Shown here one piece after another: positions 36,585-47,410 of a stretch of 64,000 nucleotides of DNA (positions within the stretch are counted from its first letter, which is position 1; the number at the start of each line of letters is the position of its first letter). Below the pieces are notes generated by a model. That model saw nothing but the letters and a program-made list of their open reading frames with translations, did no database searches and was not told where the DNA came from. This DNA comes from Paracentrotus lividus (taxonomy: Eukaryota > Echinodermata > Echinoidea > Camarodonta > Echinidae): the NCBI GenBank assembly GCA_940671915.1, contig CALNVZ010000174.1, forward strand, positions 74,077,831-74,141,830, read 5' to 3'. A program made the translations under genes and the position numbers.

Positions 36585-36862
36585 GAGTAGAAGGTGCCCT
36601 TAACTCTCAAAACGGCAGGATAGAGGTTATCCGATCTAGCAACATCACGGGCCCGCTTCCTCAAGGGCTTTGCTTCCAACTGGTCGACCTTACTTTCGAT
36701 CCTTCATGTGATACATCCGGTGCCGTGAGCCAGGACTGTGTGACCGTTGGGGAATACCTAAACATTCCTCGTGGACAATCATGGAAGAAGATGGAACTAG
36801 CAGCATATGGGAACAGCGTTTACAGCGCATCTTCACCCTTACTGGAGCAGACACAGTTCAGA
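36585..36862 (+). CDS. Host gene exon: extracellular, cysteine-containing, FN3-like (3' end uncertain)
   Basis: Opens in phase 1 right after TATTGCAG, matching the phase in which the FN3 exon closes. The frame encodes GVEGALNSQNGRIEV, RSSNITG (a possible N-glycosylation site), LCFQLVDLTF, three cysteines, and ends with WKKMELAAYGNSVYSASSP. The last part resembles the F-G strands of an FN3 fold; the usual B-strand Trp is missing. The frame stays open to a TGA ending at 36865. No phase 1 donor of good quality lies before that stop. GTTCAG at 36854 or GTGAGC at 36726 are candidates but would change phase. It could splice to the transmembrane exon, or read through to the stop as a soluble form. 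Confidence 0.5.
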
Positions 36863-37061
36863 TGACTTAGAATTAATGCCGTAGCCTATATATCATAACG
36901 CAGCTTACAACAATTTATCGAATTTTTAACACGTAAAGTCAATGTTACATTTTCTGAACCCCCCCTTTTTTTGGTGCTTTGTTTGGGAATACGTAATAAT
37001 TAGAGCAAACCTGTTGCGCACACTGGATCCGCCACTGCAACATACTGCAGTTAGGTGTATT

Positions 37062-37096
37062 CTAGGAGTCCACTGGGCCGGCGCCACTTCGCGCCA
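37062..37096 (+). repeat. Left 35 bp terminal inverted repeat of copy C
   Basis: Starts CTAGGAGTCCACTGGGCC and ends TTCGCGCCA; exact complement of 45660-45694. GC-rich, containing the GGCGCC palindrome. Confidence 0.95.
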
Positions 37097-37660
37097 CTGC
37101 AATTTTTGTCCTTTTTGCTGTGCGCCTAGTGTCGCCAATAAGGTGCCTAGTGGCATGCAGTGGCGTTAACTGTCTCCCAACTGGCTCATGGCACCAAATA
37201 TTGAATCTGGCGCGACGAAAATTTCAAACTCAGCGCGAAATGTCCACCAAGTGGCACCAAGTGGCGCAACCAATCCGCCGATTGGAATCAACTGGAATGT
37301 AATGGTGGTGCGCCAAGTTGCACCGATGAGATTTTGCGCAACATGGCGACACTTGGCCCACTACGAGCCAAATAATTCCAACAAACGCGGACGGTCAAAA
37401 CGCCAAAGCGCTCCAACACTGTTAACATAAATTAGTCATTGGTGCTATAAATTAGTCAACACGACTAATTTATATTAGTCCAGTCTCAATGACTTAATTA
37501 CCGCAGTCAAGACTAGTTTAGGTAAGTCATTTCGACCAATATGAACAAGTCATTTAACAAATGACTTAGTTATATCGGTCAAATGACTAATAAATGACTT
37601 GTAGGCCTTTAAATGACTTGTTATTGGTCAAAATGACAGGCCTACGGCACGTACGCGCAC
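37097..37660 (+). repeat. Left subterminal TGGC / ATGACTAA arrays of copy C
   Basis: 37100-37410 is crowded with CAAGTGGCGC, GTGGCACC and TTGGCCC variants in both directions. 37430-37650 has TTAGTCATT, AAATGACTT and ACTAATTTAT words. The second array is answered in inverted orientation by 40250-40610. Confidence 0.6.
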
Positions 37661-37803
37661 GTAAAATTCACAGTCGATCAAACTATAGACCTACTAGTAA
37701 TTTGTAGTGGAAATTACAGAATACAATCCATACTCGGATGGTCTGCTGAATGATTAGAGTTATGATATTATGATCGATAATTAGTATCATTGAATATCAA
37801 GGA

Positions 37804-38177
37804 AAGAGTTCCTCTTGCGACAGCCACTCAAAATAAATCGATATAAACACAGTGACACTTGTGCGCATGCGCGTCTAGTTTAATATATCGAACGTCCAGC
37901 TTTTGCTATTCAAGATTGATTCAAGAATAAAAAAGTCCTCGGTAGTTTGCAAGTCGTCTCGTTGGTGTAGTGGTGAGAGAGTATGATAGTGACGCTGATG
38001 ACTAGGGTTCGACTCCCACTATTCGTGTATATATATATTTTGTTTTAATTATTAAAAATGTTTTAAATCTAACTCGGCCTATATAACCCTAGACTCTCGT
38101 CTATATTTAAAATATTATTATAACCATTTCCACATTTTTATTTTCCAATTTTGGTGGCTGTCGCAAAAGGAACTCTT
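37804..38177 (+). mobile_element. MITE with AAGAGTTCC ends and tRNA-like core (copy C)
   Basis: 374 bp counterpart of 1009-1379 with the same inverted ends and the same A-box/B-box block at about 37955-38028. Confidence 0.65.
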
Positions 38178-38289
38178 GCCAGAATCAAATTTTAATTTGT
38201 AAAAGATGAGATGGTGCACCCCCCTCCCCCCAAAAAAATGAAATAAATAAAAACATTTTTTAATTAACATTCATTTTTCATTAATTTTT

Positions 38290-39345
38290 CATGCAGAATG
38301 CCAGACGCCTCCATCGTATCTACAACATCTCTATCACATTCAACACAGATAAAGCTTCGCAAACAGAAGTATCACTCAAACACCTTGCATCCTACGAAGA
38401 CAGACGGAAGACCCACGGGCTTTCAGTTTCACGCGCTCCAGATTCATAGAATGTGTTTCTTCATCAGACGATTCCTACTTCTTTTATACCGGTGAGTTGT
38501 ATTTCTGATTGTTCACCTATTTTGCAATGATGAATAATCATGAGCAATGTATACACGTACATAACAATATTTCCTATTATTTTAATTCATAACATGATAT
38601 TTCTTCTCCCTTTTACATGATTGAAACTGGTCCTGCTGACTATTTGTTCAACTTTCTGAAAGAAAAGGCATCAAAATGAGGTACTGGAAGGGATTCAGCA
38701 CACCGAAAGCTTCTAGAGCTAGATCTGAGGTATGTTCACTTCATGTTCTATAATTCTGTACTTGAATCTATACATGAAAATCATTTTTGAATAACAATCT
38801 GACCTTTTAGAAGGAGTGTATTTTAGATATTGGACCAAATGGTTTATTTCGCCAATTGAATGCCAACATTTCTTTAATTAGAGCTTGGCAATATTAATGT
38901 CATTTTCAACGCCTTGTTCTCAAAGAATAACTTGGTCATCTTATAAACATCACAATACTCTCAAGCTCCTAGTTCAATATTTCCAAGGGGTACCTTCATT
39001 TTTCTCTCTCAGCTTTGGACAGGTAGTGTATCAGATTAAAAGATCACACAAGAATCTGGTTGCTTGAACCACATTGAACATGGAGATGACGTCATGGCTG
39101 ATCGTGGTTTACTCATAAGAGACCTCCTAGCAGAAAGGGGAGCAACACTAAACATACCACCATTTGTACATGGGAAGCAACTCAACACACACGCCACAGT
39201 CAAGACACGTCGCATTGAATCAGCAAGGGTTTACGTTGAACGTGCTATCGGACGATTAAAGACTTTCTCAGAGTATTGAATGGAGTTGTACCTTTGTTGA
39301 GCTGGGGTAATATGTGCTATTTGTTATTGCTGAACTTTCCAAGAT
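38290..39345 (+). pseudogene. ISL2EU-like DDE_Tnp_4 transposase, copy C (internal deletion)
   Basis: Exon a (about 38297-38491) sits between TTTTTCATGCAG and GTGAGT. Exon b (about 38624-38727) carries RYWKGFSTPKASRARSE before GTATGT. From 38907 the sequence jumps to CSQRITWSSYKHHNTLK, because a deletion of about 520 bp removed the helix-turn-helix exon start and the first catalytic block. The last block (39064-39279) keeps GDDVMADRGLLIRDLL, LNIPPF and VYVERAIGRLKTF, so this copy retains the 29 bp that A and B have lost. No MITE interrupts the exon a-b intron here. Inactive. Confidence 0.75.
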
Positions 39346-40034
39346 AAGATGAACTTCAGGTACATTCTATTTCCATTTATTATATTATATTCTATTGATT
39401 TTTTGGTTCTATCCTGCATAATGTTCTTTTATTCAAACCTTGATATTACACTGTACCACATACTTTACCTTGTCTGAATGTACTGTATGTAGTGAAATGC
39501 AACATGTCATGTATACATGTACATATTCAAAGCAATACGTATACACAATTATTATATTATTTGAAGTGAAGGTGATGATTTGGAATTTCTTCATTGAAAC
39601 CAATATTTTCGAATTTACACGTATGCGTTCTAATTTACTTTTTTTTTTTTTTTTTTTACTTTTTTTATTTTATATATATATATATATATATAGATTTGTA
39701 TTAGACTTTTCCATACTTCTCTATCCTGGTTTCTCTCTTCCTCTGTCCTTCCATCTTGTTCTCCTTTCACTTTACTTTGTGTCTTCCTCACCCTCTCACT
39801 CTCTTCCTCCTATGCTATTTAAGTGTATTGGCCTCACAAATTTGCCTTTTAGTACAGTAATAACACCATGATGTCTTGGCAGACTATTTATTTTTTAATC
39901 ATCATTACAACAATTCAGAGTATCTGCTATCGTGATAATGTTAACTATTATGCTATACATTTTTATAATTTATGTTGTACTATGTAAAAATGAAATTTTG
40001 TAACTATTTTTTCTTGAGTTGACAATGAAAAACA

Positions 40035-40062
40035 TTATTATTATTATTATTATCATTATTAC

Positions 40063-40107
<45 letters not shown>

Positions 40108-40116
40108 CATTATTAC

Positions 40117-40162
<46 letters not shown>
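40035..40162. repeat. ATT trinucleotide microsatellite (copy C)
   Basis: (ATT)n with CATTATTACT interruptions that differ from those in B. Confidence 0.95.
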
Positions 40163-40249
40163 ATGTATAGCCCGATTGTGTTGAAATAAATCTTTTTTAA
40201 ATCAAGAAGAGATTTAGTTGCTTCATTTCTTTTGTGTTTACATAAAATG

Positions 40250-40615
40250 TGGCCTAAGTCATTTGAGTAATATTTGGCTTTGTCTGACTAATTAATGCTA
40301 GTCATCTGGCTAAATCCAAAAGTGTCTGAAATGACTAAGCATTAGTCATTCGACTAATTAATTCTAGTCATCTGAATAATTAATTCTAGTCATCTGGCTA
40401 AATCCAAAAGTGTCTGAAATGACTAAACATTAGTCATTCGACTAATTAATTCTAGTCATTTCAGACATAGGGCAGGACTAATTTTTATTAATCAAAATGA
40501 CTAATTTATGTTTACAGTGAAACGGCACCCAATTGGTGCCAAACGGCACCCGATTAGTGACTACTTCGCGCCAAATACCACTTAGTTTTCGCCATTCGGC
40601 TCCAATTGCCGCCTT
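40250..40615 (+). repeat. Right ATGACTAA / GGCACC array of copy C
   Basis: Three TCTAGTCATCTG units (one more than B), GTCTGAAATGACTAA units, then AATGACTAATTTATGTTTAC, matching the complement of the left array near 37430. GGCACCCAATTGGTGCC forms a palindrome at about 40524-40540. Confidence 0.6.
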
Positions 40616-40644
40616 TAAAAGCAAGACTGCATTGCAGGATTATA

Positions 40645-42368
40645 CCGAGTGAGTAAACAAAAACTAGACACCTAGAAAAATGTCAATAAAAAGAAAACTA
40701 ATAAATGAACCCCAAATTATTATACATATTATGAAAGAGTAACTCTTTTAGTATCTTTTGGTACCAATTTTGTGTGTTACATCGTTACGTTTGGATGAAT
40801 GCAAGGCATTGTTTGCGAAAATGTCAATTTCGAATTGTGCAAGAGTGGGGATAACACTGAAACAACAAAAGCGGACAAAAAAGCATCTCCATTCCGAATA
40901 AAGTAGCATTACTTTTAAAGGAAAATGTTTTGAGCCATATAAATTGGCAAGGGTGTTGTTACACTTATCGACTAGATTCAGTGTAAAAAATAAATTGATT
41001 CGTCAAGTAATCCACGAATGAGTAGGGGAGACCGGGGACAATTGTAACACTTTTTTTCAAATTTGACTTATCAACTTTATTATAACTAAATACTTGCTTA
41101 AAATCAAGTAAAACGAAATTTGGATATCTTAGCTCAACATACGAATAGGTTTGGGTTAAGTAACTATTTATTTTGAAGCCATTATCATTTCAAAACACGA
41201 GGTCGAGAGTTACAATTGCCCCTAAACCAGGGGCAATTGTAATACGCTATGGGGGCAATTGTAACACATGAAATTGTAACATATTGCTTTTCTTTATCAA
41301 ATCTATGCACTTGACAGATCCAAGATTTAAACAACATTAACCACATAAGCTCATTATTATAAAACATGACAATGCTTGACTCAAGTTACATTATATTTTC
41401 CACTTGTTATATACATGGCATGGGATTATTGCAGAAGTTTACGTGCTCTGTACGGGCGATGACAGCGCGCTGAATTGTCCCGGGGCTAGGTACGGGGCAA
41501 AAGTATTTCCTAAACGGCATTGTTACTATTTGCCCCTGTGGTGGGCGACCATATTTGGAGATATTTTTTTCTATCTTAGCTTAGATATTCATCATTGAAA
41601 CGTTAGCAAAATATGGCCTAAGAACATAATTTCTAAATATATAAAATATATATAAAAATGACAGCCGTAGCTCATCCACATATTTGTCCAGAAGAAAAAC
41701 AATGGGTAATGTGAAATATTACTTTCCTACTTAAAAAACTATTTTTCTGCTGTAGAAAGTTCCACGAACCGTTAAATTTGCTAATACTCAAACAGCATGT
41801 GGAGCGATGAAATGCGCATGCTCTGTACAAATGTCAAGTTTGTAGCGTGTTTCTGCTAGGGATGGGAGCCCCTGCTACAATTGCCCCTTGTTACATTTGC
41901 CCCCGGTCTCCCCTACACTTCAAAGAGTAAATTGTCACTGACAGACCTAAAAAGGCCTCTTAATACTTTTGAAATGTGATCATTTGCCTTTTACGTGTGC
42001 TCACTCATGCCTGACTCTACAGATCTATCTTATTTTCTCACAAAATGTAGTCAACACCCCTGTCAAGTTAATAAGCGCAAGACCTTTTCGGTAAAAAGTT
42101 ATGTTATTTTAATCAGGATGGAGTTGCTTTTTGATAGCATTTTATTGTTTTTATTTTATTCCCACTTTGGCACAATTCGAAATTTACATGTTCGCGCAAA
42201 AAATGCGCTGTGTTTATCCAAGCGTGTAGATTCAACACACAAAAGTGGTACCAAAAGATGCAGGAATAGTTATTTTTTCGGAATATGTATAATAATTTGG
42301 TGTTTGTAAATTAGTTTTCTTTTCATTGACATTTTTCTAGGTGTCTATTTTTTTTCTGACTCACTCGG
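40645..42368 (+). mobile_element. CCGAGTGAGT foldback element, copy C
   Basis: CCGAGTGAGT...ACTCACTCGG with TATA on each side. Arms of about 300 bp are inverted copies (TAGACACCTAGAAAAATGTC, TTTTGGTACCA, TTGTGTGTT). The MITE 41025-41913 is nested in its middle. Confidence 0.75.
41025..41913 (+). mobile_element. GGGGAGACC MITE, copy C
   Basis: 889 bp, TA at 41023-41024 and 41914-41915, nearly identical to the B copy, including the ACAATTGCCCC hairpin near 41213-41245. Confidence 0.85.
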
Positions 42369-42770
42369 TATATTCGACTTGACAACACCTCTACGCAGTT
42401 TTTTCGTCAATTTTGCTCCCCAAAGGCAACAAAGGCAGTCGGAGATGGGGAGGACGGGATTGAGTTGACGGGGGCTAGGAATCTTTAATTGGGAAATTAT
42501 AGATTCCTAATTGGGAATTGTGACGAACTGCTCTCGAATCCATCGGAAAGCATGCTCCTGTAGGTCAGGAAATTCCGTTCATATTTTGTTTCTTGGAATC
42601 TTCAAACAAGTTATAGATTTGAGACAAAATTGGGCTTACTAAATTACTGGGTTTTGAATGATTAATTATTGACTCAACTTTACCATGTTTACTGACAATT
42701 TCAGATTTTTGAACTGCCAAACACCTCTCTACAATAACGTCCTGGATAACCCTCACCCCTCAATTTCCAC

Positions 42771-42800
42771 CCCTCTCTCTCTTTCTCTCTCTCTTTCTCT
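42771..42800. repeat. CT microsatellite (copy C)
   Basis: Shorter (CT)n than in A and B. Confidence 0.85.
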
Positions 42801-43194
42801 ACTCCTCCATCTCCTCCTCCTCCTTCTGCTCACTCTTTCTCTATCTGCCTTTCTCTGTCTTAATTTCTTGTCTTCCCTTTCATATTTCGTCAGTGCCTGG
42901 TAATCCTAATAATTATTTCACTTCTAAAACATATATGATCGAGTTTAATTGATTACACCAGGCAAATCTAATCATCCTTTCAGACAGTTTCCGATAAAAT
43001 ATTATAAATTGTTCGGAGCCTTTTGTACTTTTGCTGTTTAATAATTTACCAAAACAGCAAAAGTACTTAGCAGTTTAGGAAATAAATTACATTTGGGAAT
43101 ATTTGGTACACATTCTATTATTTAACTGCTAAATATGTATAAGTTTACACTCTTCCAATACAATTTTAATACTAGACCTTTATCATTTATAGTA

Positions 43195-43824
43195 TGATGG
43201 GGAGACCATAGTTCGCGCAAATTACAAAAATTATAAAAATTGCCTCATTCAATCAACAATATTTCATGTTTTACTCAAAATCAACGAAAACTATGATTAC
43301 AAATAAACGGCAAAATTCTAAACTCCGAATCGCCAAACGAAGAAGTGAACTAGGTCAAAGGGTTTCGACGATATCGCGATTTCAAAATTCTATGTCGATC
43401 GAACGATCGCGCATTCTGCTGAAAAAGTCAACAAAACCTTAATTCCCGCACGAGCGTTTGACAAAGATTTATCAAGAAATTCCATCAGTCTAAGGAAAGG
43501 GAATATCAGTAAATGTTAGTCAAAATTTCATAGAATAAGATGATATTAATATCATCTCATAATTTTATGATATTAACTCGGAAAATGATGATTTCCAAAC
43601 CCTTGTAAAAAAACTCGGAATTTTGGCAACGGACACGCATTTTTTCGATGTTTGGTCAATAATTTCACAATTCGATACAACATACCGTGACAAAAGTTTG
43701 GATCCTAAGCAATTTTTGGTCCCTCTTTCTGATGGTGCCATCAGATTTTCACGATATTGATTACTTTTTGAGATATCCGTCGTGCGTGAATTAAGGTTCT
43801 GCGCGAATTATGGTTACACCACCA
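43195..43824. mobile_element. 630 bp MITE with TA duplication, unique to copy C
   Basis: Ends TGATGGGGAGACCATAGTTC / complement-type GAATTATGGTTACACCACCA, TA at 43193-43194 and 43825-43826. Copies A and B have the empty site (TTATAGTACA) at about 7851 and 20166, proving insertion. No coding frame. Likely Tc1/mariner-type. Confidence 0.9.
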
Positions 43825-44018
43825 TACATATTGACACAAGGAAATAATTGTCATGAGTATTGGGCTTTATCACGATGTAATCAAGTTAAGTTTTTTTTTT
43901 ATATAACACAAATCAGTATGACAAATGTTTTCATATAACAATACAATATGACAAAGAGCACTTTGTTAACAAATGCATCACACCGGTCCAAAGTAAAATA
44001 GAATATCACAATCACAAA

Positions 44019-45392
44019 TCAGTCTTTACTCCTGTGCAAAAGTAGTACATAATGTTGTATACACCATCTGATCCTGCCATGCAAGTAGTACTTGAGCGTA
44101 TTCCTCTGGCGTTTGGCAAGCTCAGTGTCCCTGTTTCCCCTGATGAGCCTGTTCAAATCCTGAGTGTTGGCGGCAGTCCTCCAAGCTCCAGGGATGAGGT
44201 TGTGCTGGGCATCCTCCTGGTCCAAAATGCGGACGTCCAGTGCCTGATAGCGCTTCCTGATGAGGTTGTGCAGCATGACCATGATGACGGCAGCTTCAAC
44301 AGGCAGGCGGATTGTGTCTGGTTCCTGTCTCATCTGGCCAATGAAGCACTGGAAACGCAGAGCTAGAATGCCAAAGGCATTTTCAACAACACGCCTCGCC
44401 CTGGACAGCCTGAAATTGAAGATCTTCTGCTGTTGGTCAAGGTTACGACTTCAATAGGGCTTCATCATATACGTCCTCATGGCGAAGGCATCGTCTCCCA
44501 CAAAGAAGTACGGCATAGGGTGATCGTCATCATCATGACGAAGATGACCTGGATCAGGGATGCCTAAAGTGCCAGCATCTATGCACCTCTTCAGTTCACT
44601 GTTGTTGTAGATCTCGGCATCAGACTGATGGCCAACCCCACCAACATCGATCCACAGGTACAGGTACTTTGAATCTACGAGAGCCATCAGGACAACGGAG
44701 AAGCACTGCTTGTAGTTGAAGTAAAGGCTGCATGAGTTATTGGGCTTCTGGAGACGGATTTTTTTCCATCAAAGGCTCCCAGACGGTGAGGAAGATTCCA
44801 TCTGGCTTCAAAATCACCTGCAACCACAACCCAACCTTCAGTGGTTGTGTGGAGGGAGATGAATTCTGCAGCATAGTCATCCACTATCGCTCTGGCTATT
44901 ATCAGGGACAAACTTCTGGATGGTTTCCTTCCCCACTCGGAAGTTGTAACCCAGCTCGGCATAGGTGACCCCAGTGGCGAGATGGCGCAGGAAGACGCAC
45001 AATTTGAGACCAGGGGGAATGGCCTTCCTGAAGTGGGTGTCCTTCTTCTGCAAGTTGGGTGTAAGCCTAATCAACAGGTCATCAAACATCTATAGGGACA
45101 ACCTGGTGTAGTCCTCGAACTTCCTCTTGTCATTCTCCCTCAGCTCATTCATCAGAGTGTGGTACTGTCCACATTCGGCCCTCAGCTGTGGGTGGAGCAT
45201 GGCTCTAAACCACCAATTGTGCTTCCTTTTCTTCTTAGGAGGCTCTTCTTCTTCAAGGTTTGCAACTATAAGTTGATAGGCAAAGGCCATCTCAGCATCT
45301 CCCATCATCTTCTGGTGGAGCAGCATCATCACTCCAACATTATCAAAAGCCTCGGACATATCAAAATTGTATTTAGTAGAGGTGTTGTTCAT
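44019..45392 (-). pseudogene. PIF/Harbinger transposase, copy C (best preserved)
   Basis: On the - strand it starts MNNTSTKYNFDMSEAFDN, continues with QKMMGDAEMAFAYQ, EEEEPPKKKRKHNWWF, FDDLLIRLTPNLQKKD, YAELGYNF, and FEARWNLPHRLGAFDGKK with the first catalytic Asp (about 44763-44779). DSKYLYLWIDVG follows with the second, then PYFFVGDDAFAMRTYMMKPY, RLSRARRVVENAFGI and MLHNLIRKRYQ at the C-terminus. Defects: a frameshift after GAFDGKK, a TGA at 44451-44453 after MKPY shared with A and B, and a small insertion near MLHNL. The N-terminus differs from A/B, which read MDLLQAVEYQ before the common QKMMGD. Family role: element-specific cut-and-paste transposition, normally with a Myb-like partner. 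No such partner gene was seen. Confidence 0.8.
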
Positions 45393-45659
45393 ACAGCAGC
45401 TGAGGAGGGTCTTAGCCAGGTGAGCCGATGGCCGATATTTATATATAGTAGGCATGGTCGGCAAGAAGCGCAAAGTTGCGGCAAGTTTAAACCAATTTGT
45501 CGACCTTTGGCACAAACTGATCATCGAACTGCGCAACATTTGGGAGCAAACCAGGTGGCATTTGGCGCACGACATATGACACCTAGTTTATTCAACTTGG
45601 CGACACACATGCCGAGCGGACAGTAATTCGGCGCCACTACGCGCCAGTCACATACTATT

Positions 45660-45694
45660 TGGCGCGAAGTGGCGCCGGCCCAGTGGACTCCTAG
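45660..45694 (-). repeat. Right 35 bp terminal inverted repeat of copy C
   Basis: Exact complement of 37062-37096. The preceding 45430-45660 is again rich in TTGGCGC/TGGCAC words. Confidence 0.95.
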
Positions 45695-45840
45695 CATAAA
45701 ATGGAGAAAGAATGCGTTGAATGGGCTTGCCATCAAACGCTGCATCCCTCATTTAGAAGCCAACTCCTTATTTTAACCAAGTATTAACTCATTTGCCTAG
45801 ATAACTGTAATATTTGAATTTTTATTGAACATTTTGACAG

Positions 45841-45930
45841 GATCCGGTCTTGGAATCATCATAGGAGCATCTGTTGGGGGCGCTGTTCTCTTCATTATCA
45901 TCGTCATCATCCTGTATATCAGGACGAAGG
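45841..45930 (+). CDS. Host gene exon: transmembrane segment (phase 1-1)
   Basis: 90 bp between TTGAACATTTTGACAG and donor GTAATA. The 30 residues start SGLGIIIG, contain GASVGGAVLF with a small-xxx-small pattern, run on as unbroken Ile/Val/Leu, and stop at YIRTKG with basic residues as a stop-transfer signal. Phase 1 at both ends agrees with the FN3 exon upstream and the 63690 exon downstream. This fits a type I receptor's single membrane pass. It lies 146 bases after the right end of the copy C transposon. Confidence 0.65.
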
Positions 45931-46057
45931 GTAATATCATTTTATCGTCCGTCACCTATTTGAATCTTAGTCATCTTTCGGCTCCTTCATTAGAATATTC
46001 CATACAGTTCATCAGTTTGACACAATGATATGTGTAATCGGGTCTTATACCTAAATA

Positions 46058-46905
46058 CAGGGTGTATCAATAAAAACGGGACAGTTTTGAAAAGTCTGTC
46101 AAAATTTCTTTTCAAATTATGATGTCTATATTTTGATGTTAATAAGATGCTCTGAAGTCTTATCTTTCAATGCAATTTAAAACGATACGTTTCGTTCATG
46201 CTTGAGCGCACACAGAATGTTTTTGTCGGGGCTCAAAAAAAGGCTTGCGCACAAAATGGAAGAAAATGAGAAATACGATCATCAGACTTTTGCTAATCAG
46301 CAGACTTACTCTTAACCGTTTCATTATCTTTGCTATTATTTTCGAATTTTGATATCAAAATTCCTTTACAAAGCTATTTATTTAATTGAATTGTTTTTGT
46401 TTGTTTTTGTTTTTTCACATTTTAATATGTTATCTTTTGACATTGAATATTCCTTCAAACTAAAGAAATAAAAATAAAAATTAAAAATTAAATTAAAAAT
46501 CTTGTCAACCCAAGAAAGGGATTTAGTTAGTTGATTGATTAGATTTATTTATTAATTGATCGATTGATTGAATGAAGGATTGATAGATTGACCATTTTGA
46601 ACGATTATCGTTTGATTAATTAATTTGTTTCTTTGAATGATTGATCGATTGATCGATTATTTTTTGATAGATTGTTCAAATGATTGATTAATCATTGGAA
46701 GAATCGTAGGAAATCGACTCAAAAGACTAACATATCATTGATCAGTGAAAAGTAACAATCAATCCGAATGGGAGTACCTGATTCAGAAATAATGATTCAG
46801 AATAAATAATGCACTTTGAATTTATCAATTTCTTTTTTTTTTTTTTTAACCTTCGACAAAAACTTTCCGTGTTCACTCAGGCATGAACGAAACAAATAAA
46901 CAAAG

Positions 46906-46936
<31 letters not shown>

Positions 46937-47408
46937 CATTCAATTAAACAACCAACCAATCCCCTTTCTTATGGGTTGACAAAAAAACAAACAAACAAAC
47001 AAACAACAAAAAGTTTAAAGGAATATTTTTTTTTGTAAAAAGATAACATATTAAAATGAAACAAAAACAGAACAATTAAAGTAAATAAATAGCTTTGTAA
47101 ATGAATTTCAAATCATAATTTAAAAAAAAAAGATGGCAAGGATGAAGAAAAAAATTGGAGGAAGACTGCTGATTAGCAAGAAGTCTGATGATTGTAATTC
47201 TCAATTTTCCATTTGTGCGCAAGCCGTTTTTTGAGCCCCGACAAATGTTCTGTGTGTACTCAAGCATGAACGAAACTCATTTTTTTTAAATTGCATTTGA
47301 AAGATAAGACTTCAGAGCATCTATTAACATAAAAATATAGACATCATGATTTAAAACAAAACTTTGACAGACTTTTCAAAACTGTCCCGTTTTTATTGAT
47401 ACGCACTG
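46058..47408. mobile_element. CAGGGTGTATCAATAAAAACG foldback (1.35 kb)
   Basis: TA on both sides (46056-46057, 47409-47410). Ends CAGGGTGTATCAATAAAAAC / GTTTTTATTGATACGCACTG. Long arms (at least 400, perhaps 500-plus bp each) share ACGGGACAGTTTTGAAAAG, ATCATCAGACTT and CAAAGCTATTTATTTA. The centre has (GATT)n and (CAAT)n simple repeats (46530-46690, 46905-46935). Non-coding; mariner-like ends. Confidence 0.8.
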
Positions 47409-47410
47409 TA

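Larger units (their letters stand above)
37062..45694. mobile_element. Composite two-transposase DNA element, copy C, with complete ends
   Basis: 8.6 kb between perfect 35 bp inverted repeats (37062-37096 and 45660-45694) that begin CTAGGAGTCCACTGGGCC. The outermost CTAG is palindromic, so the duplicated target could be TA or CTAG. Inside: subterminal repeats, a tRNA-like MITE, an ISL2EU-like transposase remnant (+), an ATT microsatellite, a second ATGACTAA array, a foldback with a MITE inside, a 630 bp MITE and a PIF/Harbinger transposase remnant (-), convergent with the first. It fills almost the whole host intron between 36865 and the transmembrane exon. It may be one element or a Harbinger element nested in the right part of an ISL2EU-like element. 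Confidence 0.75.

Noticed and set aside
37943..38028. Functional tRNA gene
   Set aside because: Box matches are good but acceptor and anticodon stems do not pair; called tRNA-like only.
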